NCBI GenBank assembly: GCA_029287645.1
Contig: JARFQS010000526.1
Coordinates: 1-5,879 of the forward strand
Direction: 5' to 3'
DNA: 5,879 nt
Source: Thermoanaerobaculia bacterium
GTDB lineage: Bacteria; Acidobacteriota; Thermoanaerobaculia; Multivoradales; JAHEKO01
Shown piece after piece: positions 1-5,799 of the stretch; positions within the stretch are counted from its first letter, which is position 1, and every line of letters starts with the position of its first letter. A program made the position numbers and the translations under genes. Under the pieces are notes generated by a model. That model saw only the letters and a list, made by a program, of their open reading frames with translations. It ran no database searches and had not been told where the DNA came from.

Positions 1-724
1 GTCCCTGCTCCGCCGCCACTGCTAGCCAGGTCGCGCCGCTGACGCCGTCGGCGCCGGTCTTGGCAGCGATCCAGACGGCATCTCCCGAGATCTCGATCGG
101 ATAGGCGAAGAACAGGAAGGCGCGCGCCAGGAGAGCCACATTGAGGAAGTTCATGCCGGTGCCACCGAAGATCTCCTTGCCGAGCACGACGCCGAAGCTG
201 ATCCCTAGAGCGACCTGCCACAGGGGAATTGTCGCCGGCAGGATCAGCGGAAAGAGAAAGCCGGTGACGAAGAAGCCCTCGGCGACTTCGTGACCCCTGA
301 TCGACGAGAAGAGAACTTCCCAGAGACCCCCGACTGCGAACGTGACAATGAGGACCGGAAAGAAGTAGAGAGCGCCGTGCACCATACAGGCCCAGAGGCT
401 TCCCGGGTCGAAGGCCAGCCCCATCGCTTCCATGGCGCTGGTCTGCCAGCGGTCGAGCGGGGCGGCACCCTTCGCGATGGCCAGGTGAGCCTGGTAGCCG
501 GTGTTGTAGAGCGCCATCAGGATGGCCGGCACCAGGGCCCAGACGACGGTCATCATCATCCGCTTGAGATCGAGACCATCGCGAACATGGGAGGGCCCGG
601 CGGTCACTTTCCCCGGGGTGTAGAGGATGGTGTCCCCGGCCTCCCAGAGGGCGTGCAGCTTCTCGAGCTTTCCACCGGGCTCGAAATGCCTGGCCTGTTT
701 ATCTAACAACGAACGGAGAGACAC
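1..724 (-). CDS. nqrB: Na+-translocating NADH:quinone reductase subunit B (NqrB), 5' part, runs off the left edge
   Basis: This is the membrane subunit of the Na+-pumping NADH:quinone oxidoreductase; in characterised enzymes it carries a covalent FMN and contributes to quinone binding and Na+ transport. I translated the frame by hand from the minus strand. The GTG at 724-722 starts a 241-codon open frame reading [20 protein letters not shown]. Family hallmarks are HFEPGGK (residues 13-19), [11 protein letters not shown] (45-55), VGGLWEVLF (131-139), EVAEGFFVT (146-154), KEIFGGTG (183-190) and RAFLFFAYP (201-209). The SGAT motif at 229-232 supplies the threonine (T232) that matches the FMN-attachment Thr of Vibrio NqrB (Thr236). 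Gly132/Gly133 match the Vibrio glycine pair linked to korormicin/HQNO sensitivity (alignment from memory). Hydrophobic segments lie near 57-77, 113-133, 152-182 and 196-210. About 58% of a ~415-residue protein is present. The start lies 2 nt after the nqrA stop, so the two are co-transcribed. One oddity is [10 protein letters not shown] where the family usually has NFLNPAL.GR. Confidence 0.95.
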   Translation of the reverse strand, partial: MSLRSLLDKQARHFEPGGKLEKLHALWEAGDTILYTPGKVTAGPSHVRDGLDLKRMMMTVVWALVPAILMALYNTGYQAHLAIAKGAAPLDRWQTSAMEAMGLAFDPGSLWACMVHGALYFFPVLIVTFAVGGLWEVLFSSIRGHEVAEGFFVTGFLFPLILPATIPLWQVALGISFGVVLGKEIFGGTGMNFLNVALLARAFLFFAYPIEISGDAVWIAAKTGADGVSGATWLAVAAEQG

Positions 725-726
725 GA

Positions 727-2106
727 TCAGCCTTCCTTTTCAATGAGGGTGAGTACGTCTCGCAGATACGGACCGTAATCGTTCTTGCCGGGACAGACGA
801 AGGAGCACAAGGCCACGTCCTCTTCCGCCAGCTCCAGGCAGCCGAGTCGTTCGGCGACCTCGACGTCGCGCATCAGCAGGGACTTGAGAAGTTGCGTCGG
901 CATCAGATCGAAGGGCATGACCTTCTCGTACGCGCCGATCGGTACGATGGCCCGCTGTGATCCGTGTGTGGAGGTGGTGAATGGGAAGCGTTTGCCGGGA
1001 ACGAGAGCCCCGAGGTGGGTCTTGACGACCGAGTACTTGTCGGCGCCGGGGGTCAGCCAACCCATGAACTCTCGTTGCCTGCCCTCGGCCAGCACGGTGA
1101 TCTGTTGGTCATACCGCCCCAGGTAGCCGAGCCCGTCGCCCATGGCGATGCGGCCGGAGAGCACGGACCCCGAGATCACGCGGGCCTCTCCTGTGCCGAG
1201 CTCTCCCTCCACGAGGGCATCGGTGGAGGCGCCGATCCGGGTCCGCAGCAGCCGAGGCTGCTTGACGAGCGGTCCGGCCAGGGAGATGACGCGATCGAGG
1301 TAGAGCTCGCCGGAATCGAAGAGCTCGCCGATCGCGACGACATCCTGATAGCCGAGGTACCAGACCGTTTTGTTGCGATCGACCGGATCGAGAGTGTGAA
1401 TGTGGTACCCGACAGTTCCGGCTGGATGTGGGCCGCTGAACTGCTCGACCTGGATCGAAGCCTCGTCGGGAAGGTCGAGCTTCATCCCCGGCTCGGTACA
1501 GACGAAGGTCTTGCCATCGGTGAGCTTGGTGATGGCGGTCAACCCGAGCTTGAATCGATGGCCCTGATCTGCCATCGCTACAGCCACTGACGGAGCCAGC
1601 GGATTCGAGTCGGTGACGGTGACGAAAATGGAATGGGCTTGACCGTCGGGGTTGGCTACTCGAGCGAAAGGCCGGCCACGAAGAGCTGTCCACATCCCCG
1701 ACTCGATCAGGAGGGCCTTGACCTGCTCTCGGGTGAGAGTCGCAGGGTGCTTGCCGGTGAAGTTGCTGAAACTCACCTGCTCGGCGCTTCCGGCTCGCCC
1801 CTCGATCTCGCCGCGGGTGAGCTCTATGACCATGGACTGGAAGGCTCGCTTCTCACCGCGGTTGACGGCGAGCACCTTGCCGGCTCCCGGCGAAGTGAAG
1901 CGGACCCCCGGCATCTTCTTGTCCTCGAAGAGCAACTGACCCCTCTTGACGGTCTCCCCCACCTTGACGTGCATGGTGGGGCGAAGGCCGGGGTAGTCGG
2001 CTCCCAGAAGGGCGACGCGAGTGGACGTTCGAGTGGCTTCGACCTGCTGGTTGGGCTCACCCTGAATGGGCAGACGCAGGCCACGTTTGGACTTGTGCAA
2101 TGCCAT
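727..2106 (-). CDS. nqrA: Na+-translocating NADH:quinone reductase subunit A (NqrA)
   Basis: NqrA is a peripheral, cytoplasm-facing subunit of the Na+-NQR complex, which transfers electrons from NADH to ubiquinone while exporting Na+. The product is 459 residues, close to the ~446 of Vibrio NqrA. Visible family motifs are [12 protein letters not shown] (7-18), [10 protein letters not shown] (42-51), [16 protein letters not shown] (58-73), [15 protein letters not shown] (223-237), [10 protein letters not shown] (251-260), [14 protein letters not shown] (276-289) and [10 protein letters not shown] (309-318). The last two sit in the region of the SLBB-like domain. [11 protein letters not shown] (388-398) and the C-terminal [10 protein letters not shown] (432-441) followed by the ending IEKEG also match. 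The frame stays open upstream to 2211, but conserved similarity begins at ATG 2106-2104. The 35-residue extension ([11 protein letters not shown] and so on) has no family character, so I chose the internal ATG. Only a weak ribosome site (GCGGGA) precedes it. It is the first gene of a minus-strand operon with nqrB. Confidence 0.96.
   Translation of the reverse strand: MALHKSKRGLRLPIQGEPNQQVEATRTSTRVALLGADYPGLRPTMHVKVGETVKRGQLLFEDKKMPGVRFTSPGAGKVLAVNRGEKRAFQSMVIELTRGEIEGRAGSAEQVSFSNFTGKHPATLTREQVKALLIESGMWTALRGRPFARVANPDGQAHSIFVTVTDSNPLAPSVAVAMADQGHRFKLGLTAITKLTDGKTFVCTEPGMKLDLPDEASIQVEQFSGPHPAGTVGYHIHTLDPVDRNKTVWYLGYQDVVAIGELFDSGELYLDRVISLAGPLVKQPRLLRTRIGASTDALVEGELGTGEARVISGSVLSGRIAMGDGLGYLGRYDQQITVLAEGRQREFMGWLTPGADKYSVVKTHLGALVPGKRFPFTTSTHGSQRAIVPIGAYEKVMPFDLMPTQLLKSLLMRDVEVAERLGCLELAEEDVALCSFVCPGKNDYGPYLRDVLTLIEKEG
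731..738 (-). promoter_or_regulatory. Shine-Dalgarno site for nqrB inside the end of nqrA
   Basis: The minus strand reads AAGGAAGG, then C, the nqrA TGA, TC and GTG. The GGAAGG core is 6 nt from the GTG start of nqrB. It overlaps the last codons of nqrA, which fits translational coupling and decides the GTG at 724-722 as the start. There is no competing ATG near the conserved N-terminus. Confidence 0.75.
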
Positions 2107-2202
2107 CGGATTTGAGTCCCGCTGCGGATTTAGGTCTGTTGGAGCGGCGGCCCCCGGCGTCGTCAACGTGTGGTAGGGAGCACACCACGACTCGGGTCTG
2201 CA

Positions 2203-2222
2203 TTCTCCCATCTTGGGAAGAA
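2203..2222. repeat. Imperfect inverted repeat overlapping the candidate nqr promoter
   Basis: TTCTCCCA and TGGGAAGAA flank a 3-nt centre (TCT). They form an 8-bp dyad with one bulged A. It covers the candidate -10 of the minus-strand promoter, so it could be an operator, but it could equally be chance in a 244-nt region. No regulator is encoded in the window to pair with it. Confidence 0.25.
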
Positions 2223-2238
2223 AAAGGCTAGATGTGAA
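2210..2238 (-). promoter_or_regulatory. Candidate promoter for the nqr operon
   Basis: On the minus strand, TTCACA (2238-2233; 5 of 6 to the sigma-70 -35 consensus) is followed after exactly 17 nt by CAAGAT (2215-2210; 3 of 6 to the -10). This would give a leader of about 95 nt before the nqrA ATG. The -10 is poor, and promoter consensus outside well-studied phyla is uncertain. It is simply the best-spaced pair I could find upstream of nqrA. Confidence 0.25.
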
Positions 2239-2251
2239 GCCTCATCTCCGG

Positions 2252-2283
2252 CTCGCCCTCTGGTACGATGAGAGGAGAGCGAG
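2252..2283. repeat. Interrupted inverted repeat around a candidate plus-strand -10 element
   Basis: CTCGCCCTCT (2252-2261) and AGAGG-aga-GCGAG (2271-2283) can pair as two 5-bp blocks with a 3-nt bulge. They enclose GGTACGATG. The loop and left arm contain TGGTACGAT, an extended -10-like element (see the next entry), so the dyad could be a regulatory site for the CBS-cytochrome operon. Its imperfection keeps confidence low. Confidence 0.22.
2261..2269 (+). promoter_or_regulatory. Candidate extended -10 promoter for the CBS-cytochrome operon
   Basis: TGGTACGAT has a TGn extension followed by TACGAT (4 of 6 to TATAAT). I see no good -35 hexamer 16-18 nt upstream. Initiation near 2276 would leave a leader of about 75 nt before ATG 2351. 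This is a weak inference, made only because some promoter must lie between the divergent genes. Confidence 0.2.
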
Positions 2284-2339
2284 TCGATCGGCAGCGGCCC
2301 GACGAGCTTTCATATGAGGCCACTCCAAGCGGTTGCCCC

Positions 2340-2344
2340 GGAGG
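2340..2344 (+). promoter_or_regulatory. Shine-Dalgarno site deciding the CBS gene start
   Basis: GGAGG is followed after 6 nt (CGAGAA) by ATG 2351. This is near-ideal spacing and favours ATG 2351 over the in-frame TTG at 2333, whose initiation region would contain the Shine-Dalgarno sequence itself. Confidence 0.8.
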
Positions 2345-2350
2345 CGAGAA

Positions 2351-2893
2351 ATGGACGCATCGAGAATCCCAACTGCACGCAAGCTCATGGAGAAGGTCCC
2401 AATGACCTTGTCTCCAGGAATGAGCCTTGTCGACGCGATCGAGGCCCTGGCACAGACGCATGTTTCTGCAGCTCCGGTAGTGGACGAAGACGGAGGCTTC
2501 CTCGGAATGCTGACCGACAAGGACTGCCTTCGGATCGTTTCAGTCTCGGCGTTCCACCGTCCCCGGGGAGGTAGGGTCGCCGACTTCCTGTCGCCGGTGT
2601 CGCAGGCCGTCGAGATCGAGATGGACCTGTTTCGCATCGCCGAGATCTTCTTGACCAGCCATTTCACCGTCCTGCCGGTTCTCGAGCGAGGCAAACTGGT
2701 GGGCTGCATCAATCGCGAGGGCCTGCTCAATGGCATCAGCTTCCTTACCAAGGTCCTGGAGGACGAAGGAGTCAAGGTCGAGAGGGAATCCAGCGAAGCC
2801 GTGGTTCGACCCCGCTCGATCGGCGAGATGCAGCAGGCGTTCGCCAAGCTCTCCAAAGAGCAGCTGGTCCGACGTGTCGGCCGACGCAGCTGA
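2351..2893 (+). CDS. Tandem CBS-domain protein, 180 residues
   Basis: This is a stand-alone CBS (cystathionine-beta-synthase) pair, a fold that usually binds adenine nucleotides and regulates a partner. CBS1 covers about residues 10-63: LMEKVPMTLSPGMSLVDAIEAL, then SAAPVVDEDGGFLGMLTDKDCLRIV. CBS2 covers about 77-129: VADFLSPVSQAVEIEMDLFRIAEIF, then FTVLPVLERGKLVGCINREGLL. The acidic-turn motifs TDKD (55-58) and NREG (121-124) stand where CBS pairs commonly have nucleotide-contacting residues. The last 50 residues are charged and end basic (QLVRRVGRRS), with no recognisable effector domain. There is no signal peptide or membrane segment, so it should be cytoplasmic. The start is ATG 2351 behind GGAGG; the stop is TGA. 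The 3' end overlaps the cytochrome frame by 20 nt (2874-2893), so the two are probably one operon. The partner and ligand are unknown; co-regulation with cytochrome export or respiration is inference from position only. Confidence 0.88.
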   Translation: MDASRIPTARKLMEKVPMTLSPGMSLVDAIEALAQTHVSAAPVVDEDGGFLGMLTDKDCLRIVSVSAFHRPRGGRVADFLSPVSQAVEIEMDLFRIAEIFLTSHFTVLPVLERGKLVGCINREGLLNGISFLTKVLEDEGVKVERESSEAVVRPRSIGEMQQAFAKLSKEQLVRRVGRRS

Positions 2894-3011
2894 ATCCCCT
2901 GTCCTACTGATTCTTGTCTTGGTGGGAGCCCTGCTCCTGTCGAGTTGCGGACCTCGTGGCGAGAGCGCGGGCTCTTCAGAAGACGCTGCAGAAGCCCCCG
3001 AGGCGACCTAG
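2874..3011 (+). pseudogene. Lipoprotein leader of the multiheme cytochrome, cut off by an in-frame TAG
   Basis: GTG 2874 opens a 45-codon frame: VSADAAESP, then the hydrophobic stretch VLLILVLVGALLL, then the lipobox LSSC (Cys at residue 27), a Ser/Glu/Ala-rich linker ending EAPEAT, and TAG (3009-3011). The arrangement (h-region, lipobox, flexible acidic linker) is that of a lipoprotein signal peptide. The frame is the same as the long cytochrome frame that follows. After the TAG it continues without further stops as VCRQACAQCQSTETRLWEGS and then HHDLAMQ, which resembles the usual first-heme region of this cytochrome family. I read it as the 5' end of the cytochrome gene, not a separate peptide gene. 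The start is uncertain: the n-region lacks a positive charge, and the only purine-rich stretch upstream (AAAGAG, 2855-2860) is weak and 13 nt away. The frame overlaps the CBS gene by 20 nt. Confidence 0.7.
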
Positions 3012-3041
3012 GTATGCAGGCAAGCCTGCGCTCAGTGTCAA
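3009..3041 (+). other. In-frame TAG and degenerate first heme motif (CAQCQ)
   Basis: In the cytochrome frame the codons are ACC TAG GTA TGC AGG CAA GCC TGC GCT CAG TGT CAA. Related cytochromes generally read Tyr-Val-Gly-x-Gln/Glu-x-Cys-x-x-Cys-His here (from memory of the family). So TAG sits where Tyr is expected, TGC (Cys) where GGC (Gly) is expected, and CAA (Gln) where CAC/CAT (His) is expected. Each is a single-base difference. The pair TGC 3027-3029 and TGT 3036-3038 could still bind a heme covalently, but the proximal histidine is missing. A 6-bp inverted repeat, GCAGGC-AA-GCCTGC (3016-3029), lies inside this patch. Confidence 0.7.
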
Positions 3042-3080
3042 TCGACGGAGACGCGACTCTGGGAGGGCTCGCATCACGAC

Positions 3081-5219
3081 TTGGCCATGCAGGTGCCGGA
3101 CAAGAGCACGGTCCTCGGAGACTTCGACGACGCTACTTTCACCTACAACGGTGTTACGTCTACCTTCTACGAGCGGGATGGTAGGTACTTTGTCAGAACG
3201 GATGGCCCCGACGGTGTGCTGCACGACTACGAGATCGCCTATACCTTCGGGGCGGTTCCCCTGCAGCAGTATCTGATCGAGTTTCCCGACGGCAGGTATC
3301 AGGCACTCAGCATCTGCTGGGACACTCGCCCTGCCGGGGAGGGTGGACAGCGGTGGTTCCACCTCTATCCCGACGCCGCGATCGACCATGACGACGAGTT
3401 GCACTGGACCGGGGTGAATCAGAACTGGAATTTCATGTGCGCCGAGTGCCACTCGACCGATCTGAAGAAGCGGTTCCTCGCCAACGAGAACCGCTTCGAC
3501 ACCACCTTCGAGGAGATCAATGTCTCGTGCGAGGCATGCCACGGCCCCGGCTCGTTGCACGTCGAATGGGCCGACGCGGTCGCGCTGCGCAGAACACCCC
3601 CGTACGACAATGGGCACATGGGCCTCGTCGTGCGTCTCGAGGATCCGGGACGGGGTACTTGGATCGTCAGCCCAGAGACGGGCAGCGGAACCCGCATGGC
3701 TCCACCGGTCGAGACTCAGGAGATGGAGACTTGTGCCCGCTGCCACTCACGACGCGGTTTGATCTGGGAGGAGTACGAGTTCGGGCGGCCGCTCCTCGAC
3801 ACTCACCGACTGGCACTTCTGGAGGAAGGCCTTTACCACGCCGACGGCCAGATCGAGGAGGAGGTCTACGTTCACGGATCGTACCTGCAGAGAAAGATGT
3901 TCCAGAAAGGCGTGACCTGCAGCGATTGCCACGATCCCCATAGTCTCGAGATGCACTTCCCCGACGACTCGGTCTGTGCGCGCTGCCATTCGAGAGAGAA
4001 GTTCGCGACCCAGGAGCATCACTTTCACAAGCCGGGCACCAAGGGTGCCTTCTGCGTCGATTGCCACATGCCACCGAAGAACTACATGGTGGTGGACCCG
4101 CGGCACGACCACAGCCTGCGAATCCCCCGGCCGGACCTGTCCCTGACTCTGGGGACTCCGAACGCCTGCAACGACTGTCACAGCGACAAGAGCGTGCAGT
4201 GGTCGATGGACTGGATCGTCAAGTGGTACGGAGAGGACCGACGCCAGGAACCGCACTACGGCGAAGCCCTTCACGCCGCACGTCAGGGTCTGATGGGCGC
4301 TGAGCAGGGGCTGGTCGAGCTGATCGAGAACGAGGAGGCACCCGCCATCGCTCGCGCTACGGCGCTGACCCTGTTGTCCAGATACCTGACAGCCGGCAGT
4401 CTTCCGGTGGTCGAGCGAGCGCTCGGCAGCCCGGATCCGATGATTCGAATGGCGGCCGTTCGGGCGACTGAAGCGCTCGACGATGCGGCAAGGCTTTCCC
4501 TGAACTATCCGATGCTGCACGATCCGGTTCGCGCTGTCCGGTTCGAGGCGGCAACGCGACTCGCCTCAGCGCCCCGGGAGATGTTTTCGTCTCCGCAGCG
4601 AACCGCGCTCCAGAACACCCTCGCGGAGTATCGGGAATCGCTGCGGTTCAATGCCGATCGTGCCGAATCCCACCTGAATTTGGCCTGGCTGCATTCGATG
4701 AGTGGTGAGCTCGACAAAGCCGAGGAGGCCTACCTGAAGGCGCTCGAGCTGGACCCCCTGTTTCCTACGACGTACATCAATCTGGCGGACCTCTATCGAA
4801 TGCAGGGTCGGGACAGGGAAGGCGAGAGGACTCTGCGTCGGGCGCTGGAGCTCTACCCGGACAGCGGCGACATTCGGCATGCACTGGGATTGAGTCTCGT
4901 ACGGCTTCAGCGCCCGGTCGAAGCTCGCGAAGAGCTGAGATTGGCCTCCGAGTCGATGCCCGACTCGGCCCGCTACGCCTATGTCTACGGAGTGGCGCTC
5001 CTCGATTCGGGCGAGCCTCGGAAGGGACTCGAAGTGTTGGAAGAGGCCCACGAAAGGCACCCCACCGACCGCGAGCTGCTCGTCGCCCTGGTGTCGATCC
5101 ATCGATCGAGCGGCAACCTCGAAGCTGCCCTCGACTATGCCCGCAAGCTCCAAGCCCTCGTACCCCAAGATCCAAACGTTCAGCGCATGCTCACCGAGCT
5201 CGAGGCCTCGAGCTCGTAG
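3081..5219 (+). CDS. Multiheme c-type cytochrome with HEAT-like and TPR C-terminal region (main open part; true N-terminus lies upstream)
   Basis: This is a probable exported electron-transfer protein related to cytochrome c554-type multiheme proteins that carry TPRs. The exact reaction is unknown. The 712-codon frame opens at TTG 3081, but this lies inside a conserved stretch (GSHHDLAMQ), so the natural start is almost certainly the leader at 2874. Seven CXXCH heme sites are visible: CAECH 120-124, CEACH 150-154, CARCH 218-222, CSDCH 280-284, CARCH 299-303, CVDCH 325-329 and CNDCH 363-367. With the degenerate CAQCQ upstream, the ancestral protein probably had eight. Family-like blocks include YTFGAVPLQQYLIEFPDGR, QRWFHLYP, LHWTGVNQNWNFMCAECH and HHFHKPGTKGAFCVDCHMPP. 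Residues about 418-498 form HEAT-like helical pairs. About 529-695 hold five 34-residue TPRs (AESHLNLAWLHSMSGELDKA begins the first). It ends with TAG 5217-5219. Hemes would be attached outside the cytoplasm by a cytochrome c maturation system not present in the window. Confidence 0.88.
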   Translation: MAMQVPDKSTVLGDFDDATFTYNGVTSTFYERDGRYFVRTDGPDGVLHDYEIAYTFGAVPLQQYLIEFPDGRYQALSICWDTRPAGEGGQRWFHLYPDAAIDHDDELHWTGVNQNWNFMCAECHSTDLKKRFLANENRFDTTFEEINVSCEACHGPGSLHVEWADAVALRRTPPYDNGHMGLVVRLEDPGRGTWIVSPETGSGTRMAPPVETQEMETCARCHSRRGLIWEEYEFGRPLLDTHRLALLEEGLYHADGQIEEEVYVHGSYLQRKMFQKGVTCSDCHDPHSLEMHFPDDSVCARCHSREKFATQEHHFHKPGTKGAFCVDCHMPPKNYMVVDPRHDHSLRIPRPDLSLTLGTPNACNDCHSDKSVQWSMDWIVKWYGEDRRQEPHYGEALHAARQGLMGAEQGLVELIENEEAPAIARATALTLLSRYLTAGSLPVVERALGSPDPMIRMAAVRATEALDDAARLSLNYPMLHDPVRAVRFEAATRLASAPREMFSSPQRTALQNTLAEYRESLRFNADRAESHLNLAWLHSMSGELDKAEEAYLKALELDPLFPTTYINLADLYRMQGRDREGERTLRRALELYPDSGDIRHALGLSLVRLQRPVEAREELRLASESMPDSARYAYVYGVALLDSGEPRKGLEVLEEAHERHPTDRELLVALVSIHRSSGNLEAALDYARKLQALVPQDPNVQRMLTELEASSS

Positions 5220-5430
5220 CGTCTTGGGGCTTGGGACCTGGGTCCTGGGCATGGAAGCGGCCGGCGCCCCTGCCGGCCGTTACCGACTGGAGGGTCCGAC
5301 GTGGGGCCCCCAGGGGGCTTGTTCTCCCTTCCGCTGCAAGTACACCCTGGTAGTCCCCACGCCGAACCCTTGGAGCCGCTGTAGGGCCACTGCTGAGCTG
5401 TTACCCCTGCGCCCCTATGCCCTAGTGCCC
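5220..5430. other. Noncoding spacer between the cytochrome and the repeat array
   Basis: I see no gene here. After the cytochrome TAG the frame would stay open to another TAG at 5382, but the translation is Gly/Pro/Arg-rich low-complexity sequence without a start or family character. The stretch holds a GC-rich hairpin (5258-5279), a short GGGACCTGGGTCC dyad (5233-5245) and runs of G and C. The 3' part (5380-5418) may be a decayed copy of the palindrome found in the array that follows. Confidence 0.6.
5258..5279 (+). terminator. Possible hairpin terminator after the cytochrome gene
   Basis: CGGCCGGC and GCCGGCCG form a perfect 8-bp, all-G/C stem with a 6-nt loop (GCCCCT), 38 nt after the stop codon. 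Only TTA follows rather than a T tract, so it is not a canonical intrinsic terminator. It may act with Rho, stabilise the mRNA 3' end, or be another palindromic repeat. Confidence 0.4.
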
Positions 5431-5494
5431 CATTGCTCCAATGCCTGACTGCCTTCACCGGTCCTCGAGGTTCGTTCGGGCGGCCCACCCTGAA

Positions 5495-5548
5495 TGTAAG
5501 GGAGGGGCTTGCGCCCTCCCGCGGGCGGCCGCGAGGGCCGCCCCTACA
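5495..5548. repeat. Compound palindrome, copy 1
   Basis: The ends TGTA and CCCCTACA enclose two hairpins: GGGAGGG with CCCTCCC, and GGGCGGCC-GCGAG-GGCCGCCC. The TGTAA start weakens the outer pairing by one base compared with copy 2, and the change at 5513 alters the first loop. The outer and second stems share three C residues, so alternative foldings compete. Confidence 0.8.
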
Positions 5549-5617
5549 TCGCGCATTGCTCCAATGCCTGACTGCCTTCACCGGTCCTCGAGGTTCGTTC
5601 GGGCGGCCCACCCTGAA

Positions 5618-5671
5618 TGTAGGGGAGGGGCTTGCCCCCTCCCGCGGGCGGCCGCGAGGGCCGCCCCTACA
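5618..5671. repeat. Compound palindrome, copy 2 (most intact)
   Basis: The outer arms TGTAGGGG and CCCCTACA are perfect 8-bp complements. Inside are GGGAGGGG-CTTGC-CCCTCCC-type pairing (7-8 bp) and GGGCGGCC-GCGAG-GGCCGCCC (8 bp, 5-nt loop). Together they make a potential three-way junction or cruciform. Elements of this style, with TGTAGGGG outer ends and GC-rich inner stems, occur as dispersed intergenic repeats in various GC-rich bacteria. The mobilising enzyme, if any, is not in the window. Confidence 0.85.
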
Positions 5672-5740
5672 TCGCGCATTGCTCCAATGCCTCACTGCCT
5701 TCACCGGTCCCCCAGGTTCGTTCGGGCGGCCCACCCCGAA

Positions 5741-5794
5741 TGTAAAGGAGGGGCGTGCCCCCGCCCCCGGGCGGCCGCGAGGGCCCCCCCGAAA
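5741..5794. repeat. Compound palindrome, copy 3 (decayed)
   Basis: This lies at the expected 123-bp offset but starts TGTAAAGG and ends CCCCGAAA, so the outer arms no longer pair well. GCGGGCGGCC has become CCGGGCGGCC, and GGCCGCCC has become GGCCCCCC. Most changes introduce C or G. It is either old decay or poor sequence quality near the window end. Confidence 0.7.
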
Positions 5795-5799
5795 CGGCG

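Larger units (their letters stand above)
5431..5799. repeat. Three tandem copies of a 123-bp unit
   Basis: Units start at CATTGCTCCAATGCCT at 5431, 5554 and 5677, giving an exact period of 123 bp. By my reading copies 1 and 2 differ at only two positions (5499/5622 and 5513/5636). Copy 3 differs from copy 2 at roughly fourteen, concentrated in its second half. Each unit has a ~64-bp spacer (CACCGGTCC..., GGTTCGTTCGGGCGGCCCACCC) followed by a 54-bp compound palindrome. Because 123 equals 3 x 41, 41-residue repeats appear open on both strands. The absence of a plausible protein and the palindromic DNA logic argue that this is noncoding repeat DNA. Confidence 0.92.

Noticed and set aside
964..1590. 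208-codon plus-strand ORF opposite nqrA
   Set aside because: It is an antisense shadow of a highly conserved nqrA in a GC-rich genome, where opposite frames stay open easily.
2107..2211. 35-codon N-terminal extension of nqrA to 2211
   Set aside because: Family similarity begins at ATG 2106. The extension has no NqrA character and would run through the candidate promoter's transcribed leader.
2333..2350. TTG 2333 as start of the CBS gene
   Set aside because: GGAGG at 2340-2344 sits 6 nt before ATG 2351 and would lie inside the coding region if TTG were used.
2945..3184. 79-codon plus-strand ORF across the broken cytochrome leader
   Set aside because: It is in a different frame from both the leader and the heme domain, gives basic nonsense sequence and matches no family.
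3009..5219. TAG decoded as an amino acid (pyrrolysine or genome-wide amber recoding)
   Set aside because: The cytochrome itself ends in TAG at 5217-5219, and reading through that adds only low-complexity sequence until the next TAG at 5382. No pyrrolysine machinery is visible. Mutation or sequence error is simpler.
5180..5734. 184-codon minus-strand ORF with 41-residue repeats
   Set aside because: It is a by-product of the 123-bp tandem repeat (3 x 41). The opposite strand is equally open, the composition is low-complexity Arg/Gly/Pro, and the underlying DNA is palindromic.
5431..5799. CRISPR-like array
   Set aside because: The units are directly adjacent 123-bp repeats with conserved spacers, not short repeats separated by unique spacers, and no cas gene is present.
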